DNA of 64,000 bases, taken from positions 3,769,334-3,833,333 of the forward strand of contig PCDI01000004.1 in assembly GCA_002778195.1 (NCBI GenBank). The letters run 5' to 3'. A program made the position numbers and the translations under genes. The DNA is from Raffaelea ambrosiae. Lineage: Eukaryota > Ascomycota > Sordariomycetes > Ophiostomatales > Ophiostomataceae. Under the pieces are notes generated by a model. The model saw only the letters and a list, made by a program, of their open reading frames with translations. It did no database searches and had not been told where the DNA came from. Of the stretch, positions 33,401-46,100 are shown in pieces. Numbering within the stretch: the first letter of the stretch is position 1; the number at the start of each line of letters is the position of its first letter.

Positions 33401-34756
33401 AAAGAGAAAAGAGAAAAAGAACATGCGAAAAAATCAACGCCCCGGGGGGGGGCAGCCAAAGTGGAAAATCAAATCACTCACATTGTTCGCAGGGAGGTGT
33501 ATCCAGCGAAATTCGGGCTGGTATTTAATGTTCTTGGGCTGGGTCGCCACGGTGGGTTTGTTTGTGTCCTTGTCCCAACCGTAGAGAACATCGTAGACGG
33601 ATTTCTTGATAACCAAGTGTCGCTTGCCATCGCGGAAGTTGCCAAAGTCGACAATAGTGGCTTTGAACTCGTTGCAGGCCTCGCGGGCGGCGGCTGACAA
33701 TCGGTCAGCAGCGTGGACGGGCGATAGAAGGTGCACAATGTCCTTGTGGAAACGCTCAGCAGCACAGAGCATGGGCGTGCGGTCAAAGCTGTCTTTGGTA
33801 TCGATACTGGTCTCGTCGCAGGCCAGCAGCAGCTTCACGACATCCTCGTGGCCATTGAAGGCGGCCCAGTGCAGCGGTGTCATGCCATTGGACAGCCCAG
33901 CATTGACAGCGGCGCCGGCAGTGAGCAGGAGGGATACGACGCCAGCATGACCGTTCTGGGCGGCATTGTGTAGCGCAGTCCAGCCGCCATCGCTGATGGC
34001 GTTGGGGTCCGCGTGGTGTTTGAGCAGCAGCCGCACCATCTCCTCGTGGTTCGCCTCGGCAGCCAGGTGCAGGGCCGAGCGGCCGCGGTTGTTGGCAGCG
34101 GACACATCGGCAATGCTGCGTCCCAACGAGCCGTCTAGCAGGCCATCAACCAGGCGCGTGTTGCCGTTGGTAGCGGCCCATAAAAGCGGCGAGCGGCCGG
34201 TAGCGTCACGTGCCTCTGGGTTGGCTCCACCGTCCTCAACCAGCAGCCGCAGCGTCTCCATCGTCCACCGGCCGGAAGCCTTTTCCGAGACGAGGAACAT
34301 GAACACGGAGCGGCCCTCCTTGTCGCAGATATGCACGTTGGCGCCGTGTGCCAGCAACAGGGACACGATCTTGTTGTGGCCGCGGAAGCCGGCAGGGAAC
34401 AGTGCCGTCTGGCTCAGCCGCGAACGCACCTGGACGTTTGGGTTGGCGCCGCGTGTCAGCAGCTCGCTGACGAGGGGCACATGGCCGGCCTCGGCCGCCT
34501 TGAAGAGCGCGGGCACCTCGCTGTCTCGGCGCGGCTCGAGATCGGCGCCGCGCTCGAGCAGCAACAGGGCCACGGCCAGATTGCCGCGCCCGGCCACCTT
34601 CTGCAGCGATTGTCGCAGCGCATCGCGGTCGGCCTGCGTGCTCCAGAGGGGGTCTTCGGCGAGGATTTCGCGCACGCGGGCTTCGTTAGCCTGGGACGAT
34701 GCGGTGATGAGCTGGAGGTGGCGCGCATCGGGCGAGCTGCTGGCGATGCTGCCCAT
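30416..34756 (-). CDS. Ankyrin-repeat / CorA-like divalent-cation transporter fusion
   Basis: Four exons on the minus strand: 33482-34756, 33325-33339, 32702-33262, 30416-32536, total 1,323 residues. Exon 1 encodes ~8 ankyrin repeats (GADLEPRRDSEVPALFKAAEAG; GRSALHLAAEANHEEMVRLL; MTPLHWAAFNGHEDVVKLL). Exon 2 is a 15-nt microexon (IAWAE) that joins HLPANN to TLLSKWFIEGG. Exon 3 carries a basic, Ser-rich linker. Exon 4 starts MPFLHYETDERR and holds the CorA-like region (RRTLDQFFYHGIDT, VFMVDQLWLWVLG, ITCFPQRW, DRMDRQAESIYISLTHLLDLKQKHSNALEARFARD). Two membrane helices follow (FTIVTIIFLPMSFIAAFFSMQI and YMFGIGLGISIPLVIMAFTVA). The GMN signature of classical CorA between the helices is absent, as in this fungal subfamily. 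This domain order is known from filamentous fungi; ion specificity is untested here. Confidence 0.9.
32619..32647. repeat. A16-G13 homopolymer junction in intron 3 of the CorA-like gene
   Basis: Sixteen A residues directly followed by thirteen G, inside the 32537-32701 intron. It resembles the T36-G15 junction at 18605-18655 and may be an artefact. Confidence 0.8.
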
Positions 34757-36562
34757 GGTCTAAGCAGGCAAGGCGAGCAGGCAAAATACCGCGCTGTGCG
34801 GCCGCGGGGCGAGTTTATTGAACGGCAATGGTCCAGCCTTGGTCGTTTAGTCGGTCGGTCGGTTGGTTGGTGGGTGAGTTGCTTGGTTGGTTCGTTGGGT
34901 GTTTGATCCATTGGCTGTTGGTATTCGTGGTCTACCAAGCCGGTGTTCTTCGGCTGTTCTTCGAGAAGCTTGTTTCGATCTGCTGTCACCTCGACCTAAC
35001 TCTTGATTTGATCTGTCAATTCGATTCTGGTGCCGAGGCCCGTGTCGCTTCCTGTATTCTGCCGATCCTGGGCGAGTCGTTCGTTTCGTTTCGTTTCGTT
35101 TCGTTTCGGCCCTTTTTGGTATTTGTTCGCTTCGTTTTATTTGCTGCTCTTTTTTGGTATGTTCTAGTTGTTGTCGACGGCGACACTCGCCTGCATTGCC
35201 GTAGGAGATGATCGCGCGTCCAGCCTTCTGACAACTGGCCCGGGAAGATAGCAGGACCACAATTGGCGCGCGTAACCCGCTGAGGAAAGGCTGCATCGCG
35301 CGCAAAACTCTGAAGGCTCAATTTAAGCTCAGACGGTACATGCACGTAAGATTGAAGCCCCGCTTTCTGTCTGCACCAGACAGGCGCCCTGGTGGGGACA
35401 GACTCGCCTTCTAATTGCGGTCTTGTTCTTTTCTTCTCTCTTCTCTTCTTTCCTGTTTGCCTTATTTCGTCTTATTATTCGTGGGCTCTTCTCTGCTGGT
35501 CGGAACCCGCTACGCACAATCGGAGGGTCCAGATTTAAGCTTGCCGGATACTAGTTAATTTTAACCCTGAGTGGCGACTACTCGTACACCCACCCACATG
35601 GCGTAGGGCTGTGTGGCATTCATCCACCGAAGACCGAAACAGTTTAAGAGACCGATAGACGTCTGCACAAACTACTCTACCGTCATCCCCCGAAACACGA
35701 ATATATGTGCTGCTGTTCGTCCCAGGATCTCGGATTGCTACTTGCTGCTTGCTGCCACATTGGACGGCCATCTGTGGGATCTATGAATGAAGATGCATAG
35801 TATTCAAGGGAGAGAGAGAAAGAAAAAGACTAGACTGGTGAAAACGCAACATCAAGGGGGAGAGAGGGGAAGTAGCCCTAGGCGGGGGAGTCGCCACGTG
35901 AGGAGTCACGGGGCGGCGTAACCCAGCACCATCGATGATGTGTATCCTCCAAGACCAACCCGGTGTGGTAAGGAATTGGATGGCCGCCAAGCAAGTGAAG
36001 ACGCGGGCAAAATCAACATCTTCCCATTCATCGGTGTCGAGCAACAACAATCAACATTACGCCATATATATATAAGACATTGTTACTATCTCGCAAGGTG
36101 ATGCAGACGCCGCAGCACCATAATTTCACCCGCAATGAAAAATAAAAGAAAAAAAATCAAAAAGGGGGACACTCTGGCATGCGAGGTTGGGACCTGTGCT
36201 CGAACACAATAAATCACCCCAAACCACAACTCCGTGCACTTAGGAAGATGGTTTCCGGGGTAGCATCCGTCATGAATAGTAGTAGCTGCAGTCGACCCAG
36301 CAACTTGGATCGCTCTATAGCCATTTAAATGCAGGTTGTTTTCGTTCTGGTCAGCCAGTGACTGCTACTCCAATGCCTGCTTTTGATCTCGGCTCTTCTC
36401 TCTGACGGTGTTGCGCAGCGTGGAGTATGTGTCGAGGTCGACTAGCCCAGAAGCGAGAGCCAGTCGAGGAAAAATGTGCGATGCATTTCTGTTAGGGTTA
36501 TTGTTGCTCGGTCAGCACCTGTCACTATTATCTCTGCCCGCAATTTTTCCGGAGGCGGATCT
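34757..36562. other. Gene-poor region with simple repeats
   Basis: 1.8 kb upstream of the ankyrin/CorA-like gene. It contains GGTC/GGTT-rich sequence near 34846-34896 and a TTCGT array at 35080-35108. It probably includes the 5' UTR and promoter of that gene. No other gene was recognised. Confidence 0.55.
35080..35108. repeat. (TTCGT)5 microsatellite
   Basis: Five full copies of TTCGT plus TTCG. Confidence 0.85.
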
Positions 36563-37349
36563 TTAGGGAGGAAAAAAGGACCTGTCGTGGTGAGACTTCG
36601 AGGGGGGGGTAGCATACTCCGGATTGAATCGAGCCGACACCGTCTGTTCGACCATGTTCAGGGTGGCAATCAGGCCAAGCATGAGCACGCCGCCCATCCG
36701 ACCCATACCATCAACTGGCCCCATCAAGCAGCCTGTGAACATAGCAACAGTGAGTGCCTCGCTCTCGTCTCTGAACATGTGAACTACACGCAACATTCCC
36801 ACGAGGCGTACGTATCCAAATGCCATATGTAACTTGACAAATACACGGTATCACCAGGCAGCAGACGCAGCTGCTGAGGCTTCAGAAAACGCCGGCACCC
36901 TGGACAGCGAAGGCATTGACCTAAAGTCCTCATGCTGCCACCACGCCCAGAAACCTGCGGGGAGTGCTGCCATCGCTACGATGATGATAGCTAGTGCCTG
37001 GAACGTGGTTCGGGACACGCGCGGGTGGTCCGGGATGTGATTGTGCGCCAGGAATCAGCCTGCCGCAGCATTGGCAGGCCGCTAGATCCACGGCATTGGG
37101 AGACGGTTCGCCCTCCTGGAATAGACGGCGGTCCTGGTACCTCAGAACAACGAAACCGCTGAAGCTGATATGACTGATCAAGAGCCGGTAGTCCATGCCG
37201 CGATACGCTGTCTGGCGAATACCACGTGCGGACATGTAGTGTTTGAGACACGCCAGGTAGAGAGGAACGTGAAGCGTGCTCTTCCAAGCCAGGTCTATCT
37301 GCGTATCGGCGAATACAATTTCTAGGAAGTTCGTGATACAGGGGAAGGA
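36563..37349 (-). CDS. Possible multi-exon membrane protein, structure unresolved
   Basis: Three minus-strand pieces look coding but do not match a family I can name. The first, around 37349-37090 (NFLEIVFADTQIDLAWKST, RQTAYRGMDYRLLISHISFS), is soluble-looking. The second, around 36996-36854, has a hydrophobic segment (ALAIIIVAMAALPAGFWAWW) after a CCAG acceptor and ends before a GTGATA donor. The third, ~36826-36600, has GPVDGMGRMGGVLMLGLIATLNMVEQTV, another membrane-like helix. A donor after 37093 (GTGGAT) would join the first two in phase. Start and stop are not determined. It may be a gene, a pseudogene or coincidence; no function is proposed. Confidence 0.3.
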
Positions 37350-38189
37350 TGCATTGAAATGTAGCGTGGAGCTGTGTTGTGCGGCAAGTCTGCAGACGGC
37401 TTGTGGATTGTCGTTGGATGGTCAATGTCTCTGCTTGTAGACCACGCCGAAGTGGTGTATGTTTCTTTTGTCTTCGTCCTCTTCTCTCCTTTTTTCGGAT
37501 CTGTAGATGCTATCCATGTTGTCTCCTCACAATAGGTTTCCCCCAGGTCTCCCCCTTTATTGAACAGGACAGTCTTGATCTTGGAATTGGTTCAGTTTTT
37601 GCCATTGGCAAATTTTCGTCCATGGATGGCAGCGAGGTCATAAATACCAACATGCAGACCCCCCAACAAAGACGTAGGCATGCTCCGGGCTCCAAGGCTC
37701 CTTCTGCTTTCGGAAGCTAGATGAAGGGTGGGCTAGGAGGCTGGCCCGAATTACGCCTGCTTTAGCAAGACGTGATGAGCCCAGAGCCACTAAAAATAAG
37801 GTACAGCCAGTCATAGGTTAACGCCCTCCTCTAGGTCTTGCTCGCTCTTTTAATTTGCATTTCTGAGCATGAGCTTGGTGAGCCCCCTCTTGTGTCCCAT
37901 ACCGCCCCCCGTAACTGCGAAAGCGCATCTAATTTTTCATATATATATATATTACTTGGCGTAAAAGGGTCGACGAAGAAATTGAATCACAAAGAGACAT
38001 ACATAGGATGACACCGCAAGGAACGAAGCCCCAAAGCGACGCGATGTGTGTATGAAATAACAAACAAACTCGAATACGAACACGAACAATGCATAGAACA
38101 TACTCTCTCCTCTCCCTTGCCAGTAACGCCCGTAATGTTCCATATCCCTACAAGAACACATTCGCCATTCTGCACTGCTGCTCCAACTC
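37350..38189. other. Intergenic region, no gene seen
   Basis: About 840 bases of non-coding sequence, including the 3' flank of the GTPase gene with a short AT microsatellite near 37940. Confidence 0.45.
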
Positions 38190-40439
38190 TCAATTCTGTT
38201 GCACCAGTGGCGCCTGAGCTCTACCAGCACCATGCGTGCCACCGCCGCTACCACCGCTGCCGCTACTTTTCGTATCGGCCAACTTTGCCAACCCATCATT
38301 GCCACCCTTGGCATTCCCGAAACTTTCTTCTGGGATGGGCGGTCGGAGCGGATTCCCAGGGTCGTAATCCACAGACTTGATAATACCCAGCCCCTTCGTG
38401 CGCCCCTCGCGGAATAGCAATCGGTCACCTGGTGCCACGTACTCAGGTCGACGTATGAAACGAAATGCCACCAGAGCACGCTCCCCAGTACGCAATAGCA
38501 GACGGTCCATATCGATAATGGCACACGTCTGTGACACAGGGCCGACGTGCAACGTCGCCTGATACTTTGGCTTGATTGTCGTGGGGTGAGAGAGGATGAG
38601 TACTGATCAACATGAGCATGGGGGGGACAAGGTAGCGACAATAGTCAGTAAATGAATACCAGATGCATGGGCTTTCCTATCTGCCAGAAGCCGGAACATG
38701 ATATACTTGCCTTCCGCAATAAACTCCCAGTACACCTTGGGTGGTAGCCCGTCTGTCCTGTGCAAGACAACTTGGCCTTTGCGCACGTCCTTCCGTAGAA
38801 TTTTTTTGAGCGCAAACGACGCTGATTGTCCAGCCGACGCTGCCGGAACGCCGATGCGTTTCCGCTCGATAGACCGTATTTTAGTATTCATGAAGATTCC
38901 GTTCGCATCGGGGCCGATCCAAATTGCGTCCCCGGTATGTGCTACCCCGGACTTGACAATCCCGCTCACAACAGTGCCCACAAATGGAACAGAGTATGTG
39001 TCGTTGACTAGAAACTCGAATGCAGCCTCGGAGTTATAACGTCCATGTTGCGGGATGATGTTGAGAAACGTGCGTACCAGGTCCAGATTCTCGCCCGTCA
39101 CATTTGATACCTGGAACACGGGGCAGATACGCTGGCTGACAAACTGTGTGGCTGTGCTGATGCAGTCATCGCGGTTTTTTATGAAGATGGGTATCTTGCG
39201 CGCCCCTGGACTCTTCAGCACCTGGACTATCTGCGTAATCGTCTCTTCCAGAATCTGAGGCGGGCAAATGTCGATCTTCGTGATGATCACTATTACTGGT
39301 ACATTGAGGGCCAGCGCAATACCGAGATGCTCCTTGCTCATGCCAATCAGACCGTTGTTGGCTGCGACCATGAGCAGGCAGTAGTTCGGCTCTGTCGACA
39401 TCATGCCGAACATGGTCGTGCGCAAGTACCTTTCGTGTCCGGCCAAGTCCGTAAAAGTAATCACTTTCGCGCTACGCTTTCCAATTTCCTCCCAAGAGAG
39501 TTTGCGTCCTGGTGTGTCGGATGCGATCACCTGGCCCTTGGAGTCAAAGCCCAGAATCTCCATGCCCACCGAGCTCGTCCGCCCGGTCTCGAACTCGTGC
39601 TTGTGGCGAAATAAATTAACACGGGCCTTACCGCGGCCATCGTCAAGGTCGCCCTTTACCAGGACGCCCAGTAGCGAACTCTTGCCCGCGTCCACATTTC
39701 CTACAACAGCGATGCGCGTCTCGATCACATCTTCTATCTTCTTGGGCCGCCGCCGCAGCAAAATCTTGCCCGTGCAGTCTTTTCGTCGTTTGTTTTTGTC
39801 TGATGTGGCTGTGATGATATCCACAGGGCCGCCAACGTTGCGTGTCAAGAGCAGCTCGCAGTCGGCACCAGCGCGGTCAGCGGCACGTATGGCGCGGACA
39901 AGCGCCCCGTCCCACTCCTCGCGTGTGAAACCTAGTGAGTCTCCATTGTGTTCAAACCCCAGGTCGAAAACGATCTCGCCGTTTCCCTCTTTGATGCGGC
40001 GACCTAGCAGGTCTGCAAGAGCAGCTAGGTCGACGTCGTTTTCCCTTGATGATTTATCCTCGTCGATGGAGGCAGTAGAGCTTGTTGTGTAGGGCAAGAG
40101 GAGTTGCCGCATGGGTATCTGCGGCGCTGGGTCAGATAAGTCTAGCGCATCGAGAATGTCGTCAAGTTCATCGAGTGGGTCGTCATCGGCGGGAGTCGCG
40201 GGGGTAGTGTGCTCTGTAGCTGAAGACGCGGTCGTCACGGAGGCCCTGCGGGGATACCGTATTGCCTGCTGCTTCTCTACGTATTCGGCAAAGTCGCTGA
40301 GAGCCTGAGTTCACGCAAATAGAAGGAACAAGTTAGAAAGAAACGACTATCCATAATGCATAAATGAAGCTTTCTGACACAAACATACGGACTCGCCCTT
40401 TCGTCGCTCATGCGGCATTACTGTCGTTTTATTGGACAT
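38190..40439 (-). CDS. Translational GTPase of the GTPBP1/GTPBP2 family
   Basis: Elongation-factor-like GTPase; animal homologues act in translation elongation, ribosome rescue and mRNA turnover. Three exons: 40389-40439, 38660-40304, 38190-38602, total 702 residues. Exon 1 (17 codons, MSNKTTVMPHERRKGES) is short but has a clean ATG and GTATGT donor and joins in phase to ALSDFAEYVEKQQ. G1 is VVGNVDAGKSS (residues ~218-227), the switch region is HKHEFETGRTSSVG, G3 is DLAGHERY and G4 is ITKID. Domain II (VGTVVSGIVKSG) and domain III (VLILSHPTTIKPKYQATLHVG, formed across the last intron) complete the EF-Tu-like core. The Gly/Ser-rich C-terminal tail is likely disordered. It is cytosolic, with no targeting signal seen. 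Confidence 0.92.
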
Positions 40440-41523
40440 GTGGAAGGATGTCTCGAAACAAAGCGGAAGAAACAAGAGAATAGAGACCGAAAGAAACTGA
40501 GAGGAACGAGATGTCAAGAAAAGCGGCTAGGAAAGCTCAACCAGATATTCGATCGATCATTGATACTGAGCTAGTCCGGAGACAGCGGAGGAAGAATACC
40601 AGCGATCTGGGTCAATTCACACGATGTGATATAAAGAGTCGTGACAGGCTATTGCCCGTGAATTTTCTCTTCTAATGCAGTACGAGGCGGCGTCGCGAAG
40701 AGCTCTGTTGCGGGCTCGCTTTGATGAAGAGGTGCTGAGGCGGTTGGTGGTGCGATGGGTGGTCTTGGTGGGTGGCCGGTTGAGTAATTCGGAGGTCGAG
40801 TCACAGGCGCAACAGTCACTATGGCTTTGCGTCGGCCTTATCGATAAGTACCCTGCTCGGCACAGGCCAAGTCCGAGCCCCACTTCCCCGCTACCCTGTT
40901 TTGACTAGTTACAGTGTTCCCATGTGTTTTGCTCAATTCTTTGTCTAATCGCCTAAACAGGAAACTTTGTGCCCACAGAATTTATCCCACTTTTCATGGC
41001 TGTTTGATTTGTAGTAGCAACTAAACTAATGGTAATCACTGTACGAGGAATTGAGGCGTCCACAACTCGCCTATTATTGAGCTTTCCCCAGATATGCTAT
41101 GGTCAGATATGGTAAAATCAGAAAAAGAGAAGGACCCAAACTCCATGCCTATGCTTGATGCCTTGCCAACACAATGCCGATGGCATCGCCGGCGGAGAAC
41201 CTTCACCGCTATACAGAGGGTTATCGAAATAAATAAAAAAGAGGCAGGAAAAGAAAAAAGGCCAAAAAAGAAAGAAAAGCCCGAAGCCACGGAGTAAGAT
41301 ACCCTCCTCAAGAAACGCTTGCCGTATAAATGGAATATAAAACTTTTCCTGTGGCCCCCCATGTTGTATTAAAAACCAAACAGACAGGAAATAAAATGTT
41401 GCCGACGCGGTCTCATTGTCCAATTTCTCGTTGTTCTCAACATGTCAGGGGTATACGCTTGATGTTCCGTCTGCAAAGAAAAAAAAGAAAAAGAACGAAA
41501 TAAAGAGAGAAAAAATGGCGTAT
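40440..41523. other. Intergenic region, no gene seen
   Basis: 1.08 kb between the GTPase start and the arrestin 3' end; both genes are on the minus strand. It holds the GTPase promoter and the arrestin 3' UTR. Nothing else is recognised. Confidence 0.5.
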
Positions 41524-43142
41524 TTAAGATGACGTCGATGTCCTCCCACTGCTTTCACCATCAAGTGGTTCAAGATGGTCTGTGATAATGCTGTTGCTCA
41601 GCTCCTCGCAGTAAGAAGGTGGGCTGGGAGGCACGTCTTGGTAGATTGGCGGAGCTTCATTGTCCCAGGACACGCCAATGCCACCGCGCTCAGTCAAGAT
41701 GTCATTGAAGTGCATGCGTAGAATGCGGCCAACACCGGTCTGGGTGATCATGCCCGGCTTTCCAACCGGCGCCCACTCTTGAGATACAACCATCTCGACC
41801 ATGAGCTGGTGGGTAACCTCGGTGCCGTCTTTTGACTTGCTGTCGCAAGAATACTTAGCATTCTTGCCAAGCATGTAGTCCAATTCCAATTCGATGGATG
41901 AGTCGTCGGGACCTGCGTAGTTTGATTTCCAACCGCTAAGCAGAGTCTTCTCGCCGATGATGCGGGTGTCGGTGCGTTGGATACCCTTCTTGAGAAGAGC
42001 AGCTTCGGGGCTTTCGTCGGCGTCTTTCGGGTCTACGGGAGTATGGAGCTTGCAAGCAGGAGCAACCGTCTTGGACGTCTCCTCCAGGCGCCATGTGAGC
42101 TTCTTGAGTTTCCAATACTCGAGGGTGCTGACCTTGCTGTTTAGACGGGTGATGCCATCAATGCGCAAGGAAAGGGTGTTCTGGCCGATTGGATGGATGA
42201 CTTGTGGGAAATGGACGCTCGCCTTGATGTTGGTGGGAGGAAACACGCGGACAGAGTGGTGTGGCAGTTCCGGTGTAGGCAGAGAGCGCTTGACGTTAAA
42301 TATCTTCTCAAGTTTCACAGGGACGCCCGTGCTGGGAGTTGGCACAGCGTCCGCCTGAAACTCGTAGGCAATGGTCACCAATTGCCCATCCTGGCTGGCG
42401 GGCAAATGGCCAGGAAGCAGAACGGAGAAAGGATAACCGTGCTGGCCTGGAAGTGGGCATTGTCAGCTTGATCACGCATACCGCGGAAGGAAATGGTCAT
42501 CTTACCCTTTGACAAAACCACAGGACCCTGCAGGAGGTTCCATTTCTCAACCTGGGTGTACTGATTGATGCAGTCCTGGCAATGCGCAGTGTAAGGGCGC
42601 TTCTGAGTGACATGGATGTTGAGCTTGGCGGTGAAGGACTCCATTTCGACCGGCTCATCCTTTATGGTGACGAAAAGAAGGCCCGAGACGAGGGCGCCAG
42701 TGCTGGACTCGGCATCGCCGTAGAGTACGATGGGGGGGGACTCGACCTTCCAGTCCAAGACGATGTTGGGGCTGACATGGGTTTCGCGGCTGGTGCGGCC
42801 AAAGTGCAGGGCGCCAAATGAAAGGCGGTGATGGTGGTCGGCCTGAACATGGGCCAGGTCGCCCTTCCGTTCGGAAGAGGCAGAGCGCTGAACGGTTGTC
42901 ATTGTCTTCATGTTGTGCGAAGGAGGCGGTAGCACATTGTCAGTGTCGTCGTCAACAGAAGAGGCGTAGGAGGGAGTGCGCTGGGCAGTGTGGTGGTGAT
43001 GGTGGAGGGAGGATGCGGACGAGGATGAAGGCGATGGCTTGGGCGATGGCCTGCGCGAGCCGGTGGCCTTTTTGATATTTGCGACTTGTGCTTCAAACGA
43101 GTTGGATGAATTGCGCAGGAAGGTGCTGACCAGGTGTGGCAT
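41524..43142 (-). CDS. Alpha-arrestin of the LDB19/Art1 family
   Basis: Adaptor that recruits the Rsp5-type HECT ubiquitin ligase to plasma-membrane transporters. Two exons: 42506-43142 and 41524-42446, total 519 residues. The N-terminal ~90 residues are Ser/His-rich. The arrestin-like fold follows from NIVLDWKVESPPIVLYGD through TGALVSGLLFVTI, ISFLDB19-type CQDCINQYTQVEKWNLLQGPVVL, across the intron to HGYPFSVLLPGHLP, and then SLRIDGITRLNSKVSTLEYWKLKKLTWRLEE. Two PPxY motifs (PPIY and PPSY) lie in the last ~35 residues, the canonical WW-domain docking signals. Art1-type proteins control endocytosis of amino-acid permeases; cargo here is unknown. The upstream 5.6 kb has no gene, so the 5' UTR or promoter may be long. 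Confidence 0.88.
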
Positions 43143-46100
43143 TTTCTAGAAAGAGCGGGGGGGTCCGGGGGATAAATTAAGGCAGAACACTGGGTCTTCT
43201 TGACTCTGAGAGCAGCTGCGCTGCTGTTGGCGGCAGTCGCAACCGGGGTGCCCGACCGGGGATTGGCGACCGAATTGGCGTTGGAGTGGTGGGGTGGGGG
43301 GGGGAGTGGAAAAAAAGGGGAGTAACGAAGCCACCCAAAACGGCTGCCTGTTCTTAAAAAATTTTCTCTTCTTTTTGGGGTCTTTTTTTGGTCTTCAGCA
43401 CCTTGTCCGTTCCCTGCGAGTGGGTCTTCCACCTGGCGGTCTATGACGAAGGCTGGAGCAGAATGGGTTCTGACCTGATCGTGTGCTAGCTTGAAGAAAG
43501 CGCCTGCCTGAATTGGTGCAGTACGGTAGTCTTGTTTAGCTGGGTCTGACTGAGCCTTCGTGTCTGCTGTCCCCGCCAACTGCTTCGAGATCGGAGCGGG
43601 AAAAGGGGGAGGAAGGCACCAGGGCGAGAGGAGCTAGCGACGAAGACGGCCGAAGATATGTAGTGGCCGGGCAGAGGAGGGGCAGCTCCGGTGACCAATG
43701 GCCCGCGCAAAACGAGATGGTCGGGTGACCTGGTCTTGTCGCTGGCTGGCGCGTGCCCACACCAATAACCTTGTTATTGCAGCGTCCGGTGTCTGGGGTT
43801 GCGTGTCGTGCTTTCCGCAACAGGCATGCGTCGGTTGACGTTCCTTCCCCTCTTTGTTGCTCGTACGGTATGCAACCTGCAAGGAGGTGACGTCGGAGGC
43901 TTGCGGTTTTTCCTTTTGGGCGTAAGGTCTGCAGGCGTTTGCGCGTCTGGTCGAATTCTGGTCGGCGGCGAATTGGGCACGCTTCTTGTGTGCGAAAACG
44001 GTAGATGTGTCCTGTGCGCGGAAACCTTGTTGAGGTTGAAAGATGCTTGGCTGGATCGGGAATGTGCAACCGGAACAGGGCGTGACTGAGCGACTGTAGA
44101 TTGGAAGGAAAATAGACAAAAGCGTTGTTCGTGAGGTGAGGTGAGAAGGGCGAGCCAGTAACCAAACCCGCCTGGTATAAGTGAGGACGACTGGATATGG
44201 AACAAGATGCAACGAGAAGGTATCACGACGGATAGAGGAGGTCTGACGGGGAGTCTGGGAGATCAGCAGGAGTTGCACGGGAACCAGATTGGTCCAGAGA
44301 TTAGGCGAGCAGAAAAAAAGTTTATTTCTATCAAGCTGTCTAGACCCTTGGTCGATTTATCAGAGGGGGCTCGCAGATTATTTGTACGTTCGCGATGTTG
44401 CGCGGCGCTTTCCATCAAGTAATTATGTGTCATGGTTTGCGTCTGTCCCTGGTGCCATTGGGGCTCTTTCCGTCGTGCACGACGCCATAGGTGTCTGGAT
44501 TCCTCCCATGTGCAACGACAGCGGACCAGGGGCGGCGCGGCAAGTTGGTTGGGTCAGGTTGCCGCTGCTCGGAGACCCATTCATAGTAGTGTTCTGCAAG
44601 GCGGGAACATGCTCATATTACGAGTATGGTGTAAGAATACAGCAAGCGAGACGAAAACGGACAGACACCGTTTCGAGCGTCTGCCCAAGGGGCCGTGTAG
44701 CCGGACTCGAGCTGAAGCAGAGAGAAAAGAAAGCAAGGAGGCACCCGAGAAAGGAGGGAAACCAGGCGAGGGGCTTTCTTGCGCGTTACGCCTGACGCTC
44801 CCGGGCAATGGCCTGGCCCAATACAGTGGCCCTACACCGCCGACGGGCAAGTAACTCGGCCAAACGCGCATCTGACGGGCAACGCAGTCACCAAAGCACT
44901 ACTCGTACAACACCGCCGGGATTGCCAATAAGAGCCCGGTAGGATGGCAATAAGACAAAAAAAAATTAGCCCCTGGAGAGGGATACGAGCCACTGAAACC
45001 AAAGAGGTACTGCATACAGGCGAAGTTGGTTGAGCAGAATGGCGCGAGGCCGAGCGAAGTCGGAAATAGCAGGCATGTTCTGGCGGTGCAGCAGGAGCTG
45101 GCCTCGTGTCACGGGTGGTCGAATGCGCCTGTCTTATTGGCTCGACCCTTTTCTCTTACGTTAGAGCCTGGTCATATGCTGCGAAAGATGGAGCAGTCTG
45201 AAAATTTTTCCTGTCCCCAGCACAAGCTGGCTGGGTCACCCACCCGCCTGCCAAAACGGAGGCCCAGAGATAAAGCAGAACGGAGTGAGATATCCACCCT
45301 CCCGGGAAGGAAAAAAAACTTAGAAAAAAAAATTGAAGTATCTTGCTCGTACACGGTGAAATCAAAACTGACGCCACCCATCAACTCCGTTACTACTATG
45401 TAAAAAGAGGACCGCGATCTCGATCCCCTAGAAGAACAGACACATTAAGCAGCTGCAGGCGAAACATTCCCGGTCCAGCCTAGTCTTCGGGATGGGCTCC
45501 GGTAAGATAATATCATGTAAGTGGGTGGATTTTTGACAATTCTCATGAAATCACAGGCAGTCAGTCTTCAAGCAGCCTGCACATCGTCGTCCCAAGCACA
45601 CAAACGGTTGCAAGATGCTTCTCACAACCACCACATCCTAAGTCTAGATCATGTGCCTGCAGAGTGTGTACTGAAATTCCCCCTCGCTGCAAGCCGACAC
45701 AGATCTCCTCTGTTCGGACTCAACACATACTGGCTGCCGGTCACGGACCTGGCGTGTACAGGCAATCAAGTTCGTTAACGCTAGCATGCATGCAGGACTT
45801 GAGTACACACGAACCGCCCGAGATCTCGTAATACAAGAGCCAGCCAATCATGGCCCTGGACTCCAGATCGGCCAAGCAGGTGCATTAGACGCAGGTAAGA
45901 TACATTGCAGCAAGGTTCGCCCTGCGGACTCTGTGCCTCGTGAGAATATGCTGTTGGCCTCGCTTGACTTGACGACGTCTTGTGTCGGATTTACTTGACG
46001 GCTTCTCTCGACCCCTCTGGGCAAATCAAATCTTGCAATGACGTGCTCTACTATGTACACGAGAGCCTTTCGTAAGACGGTATGACTGCGTGACAGCATG

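Noticed and set aside
43536..44278. Overlapping 150-214-codon open frames on the minus strand
   Set aside because: Open in all three frames of one strand over the same bases, which points to composition rather than coding. None resembles a known protein.
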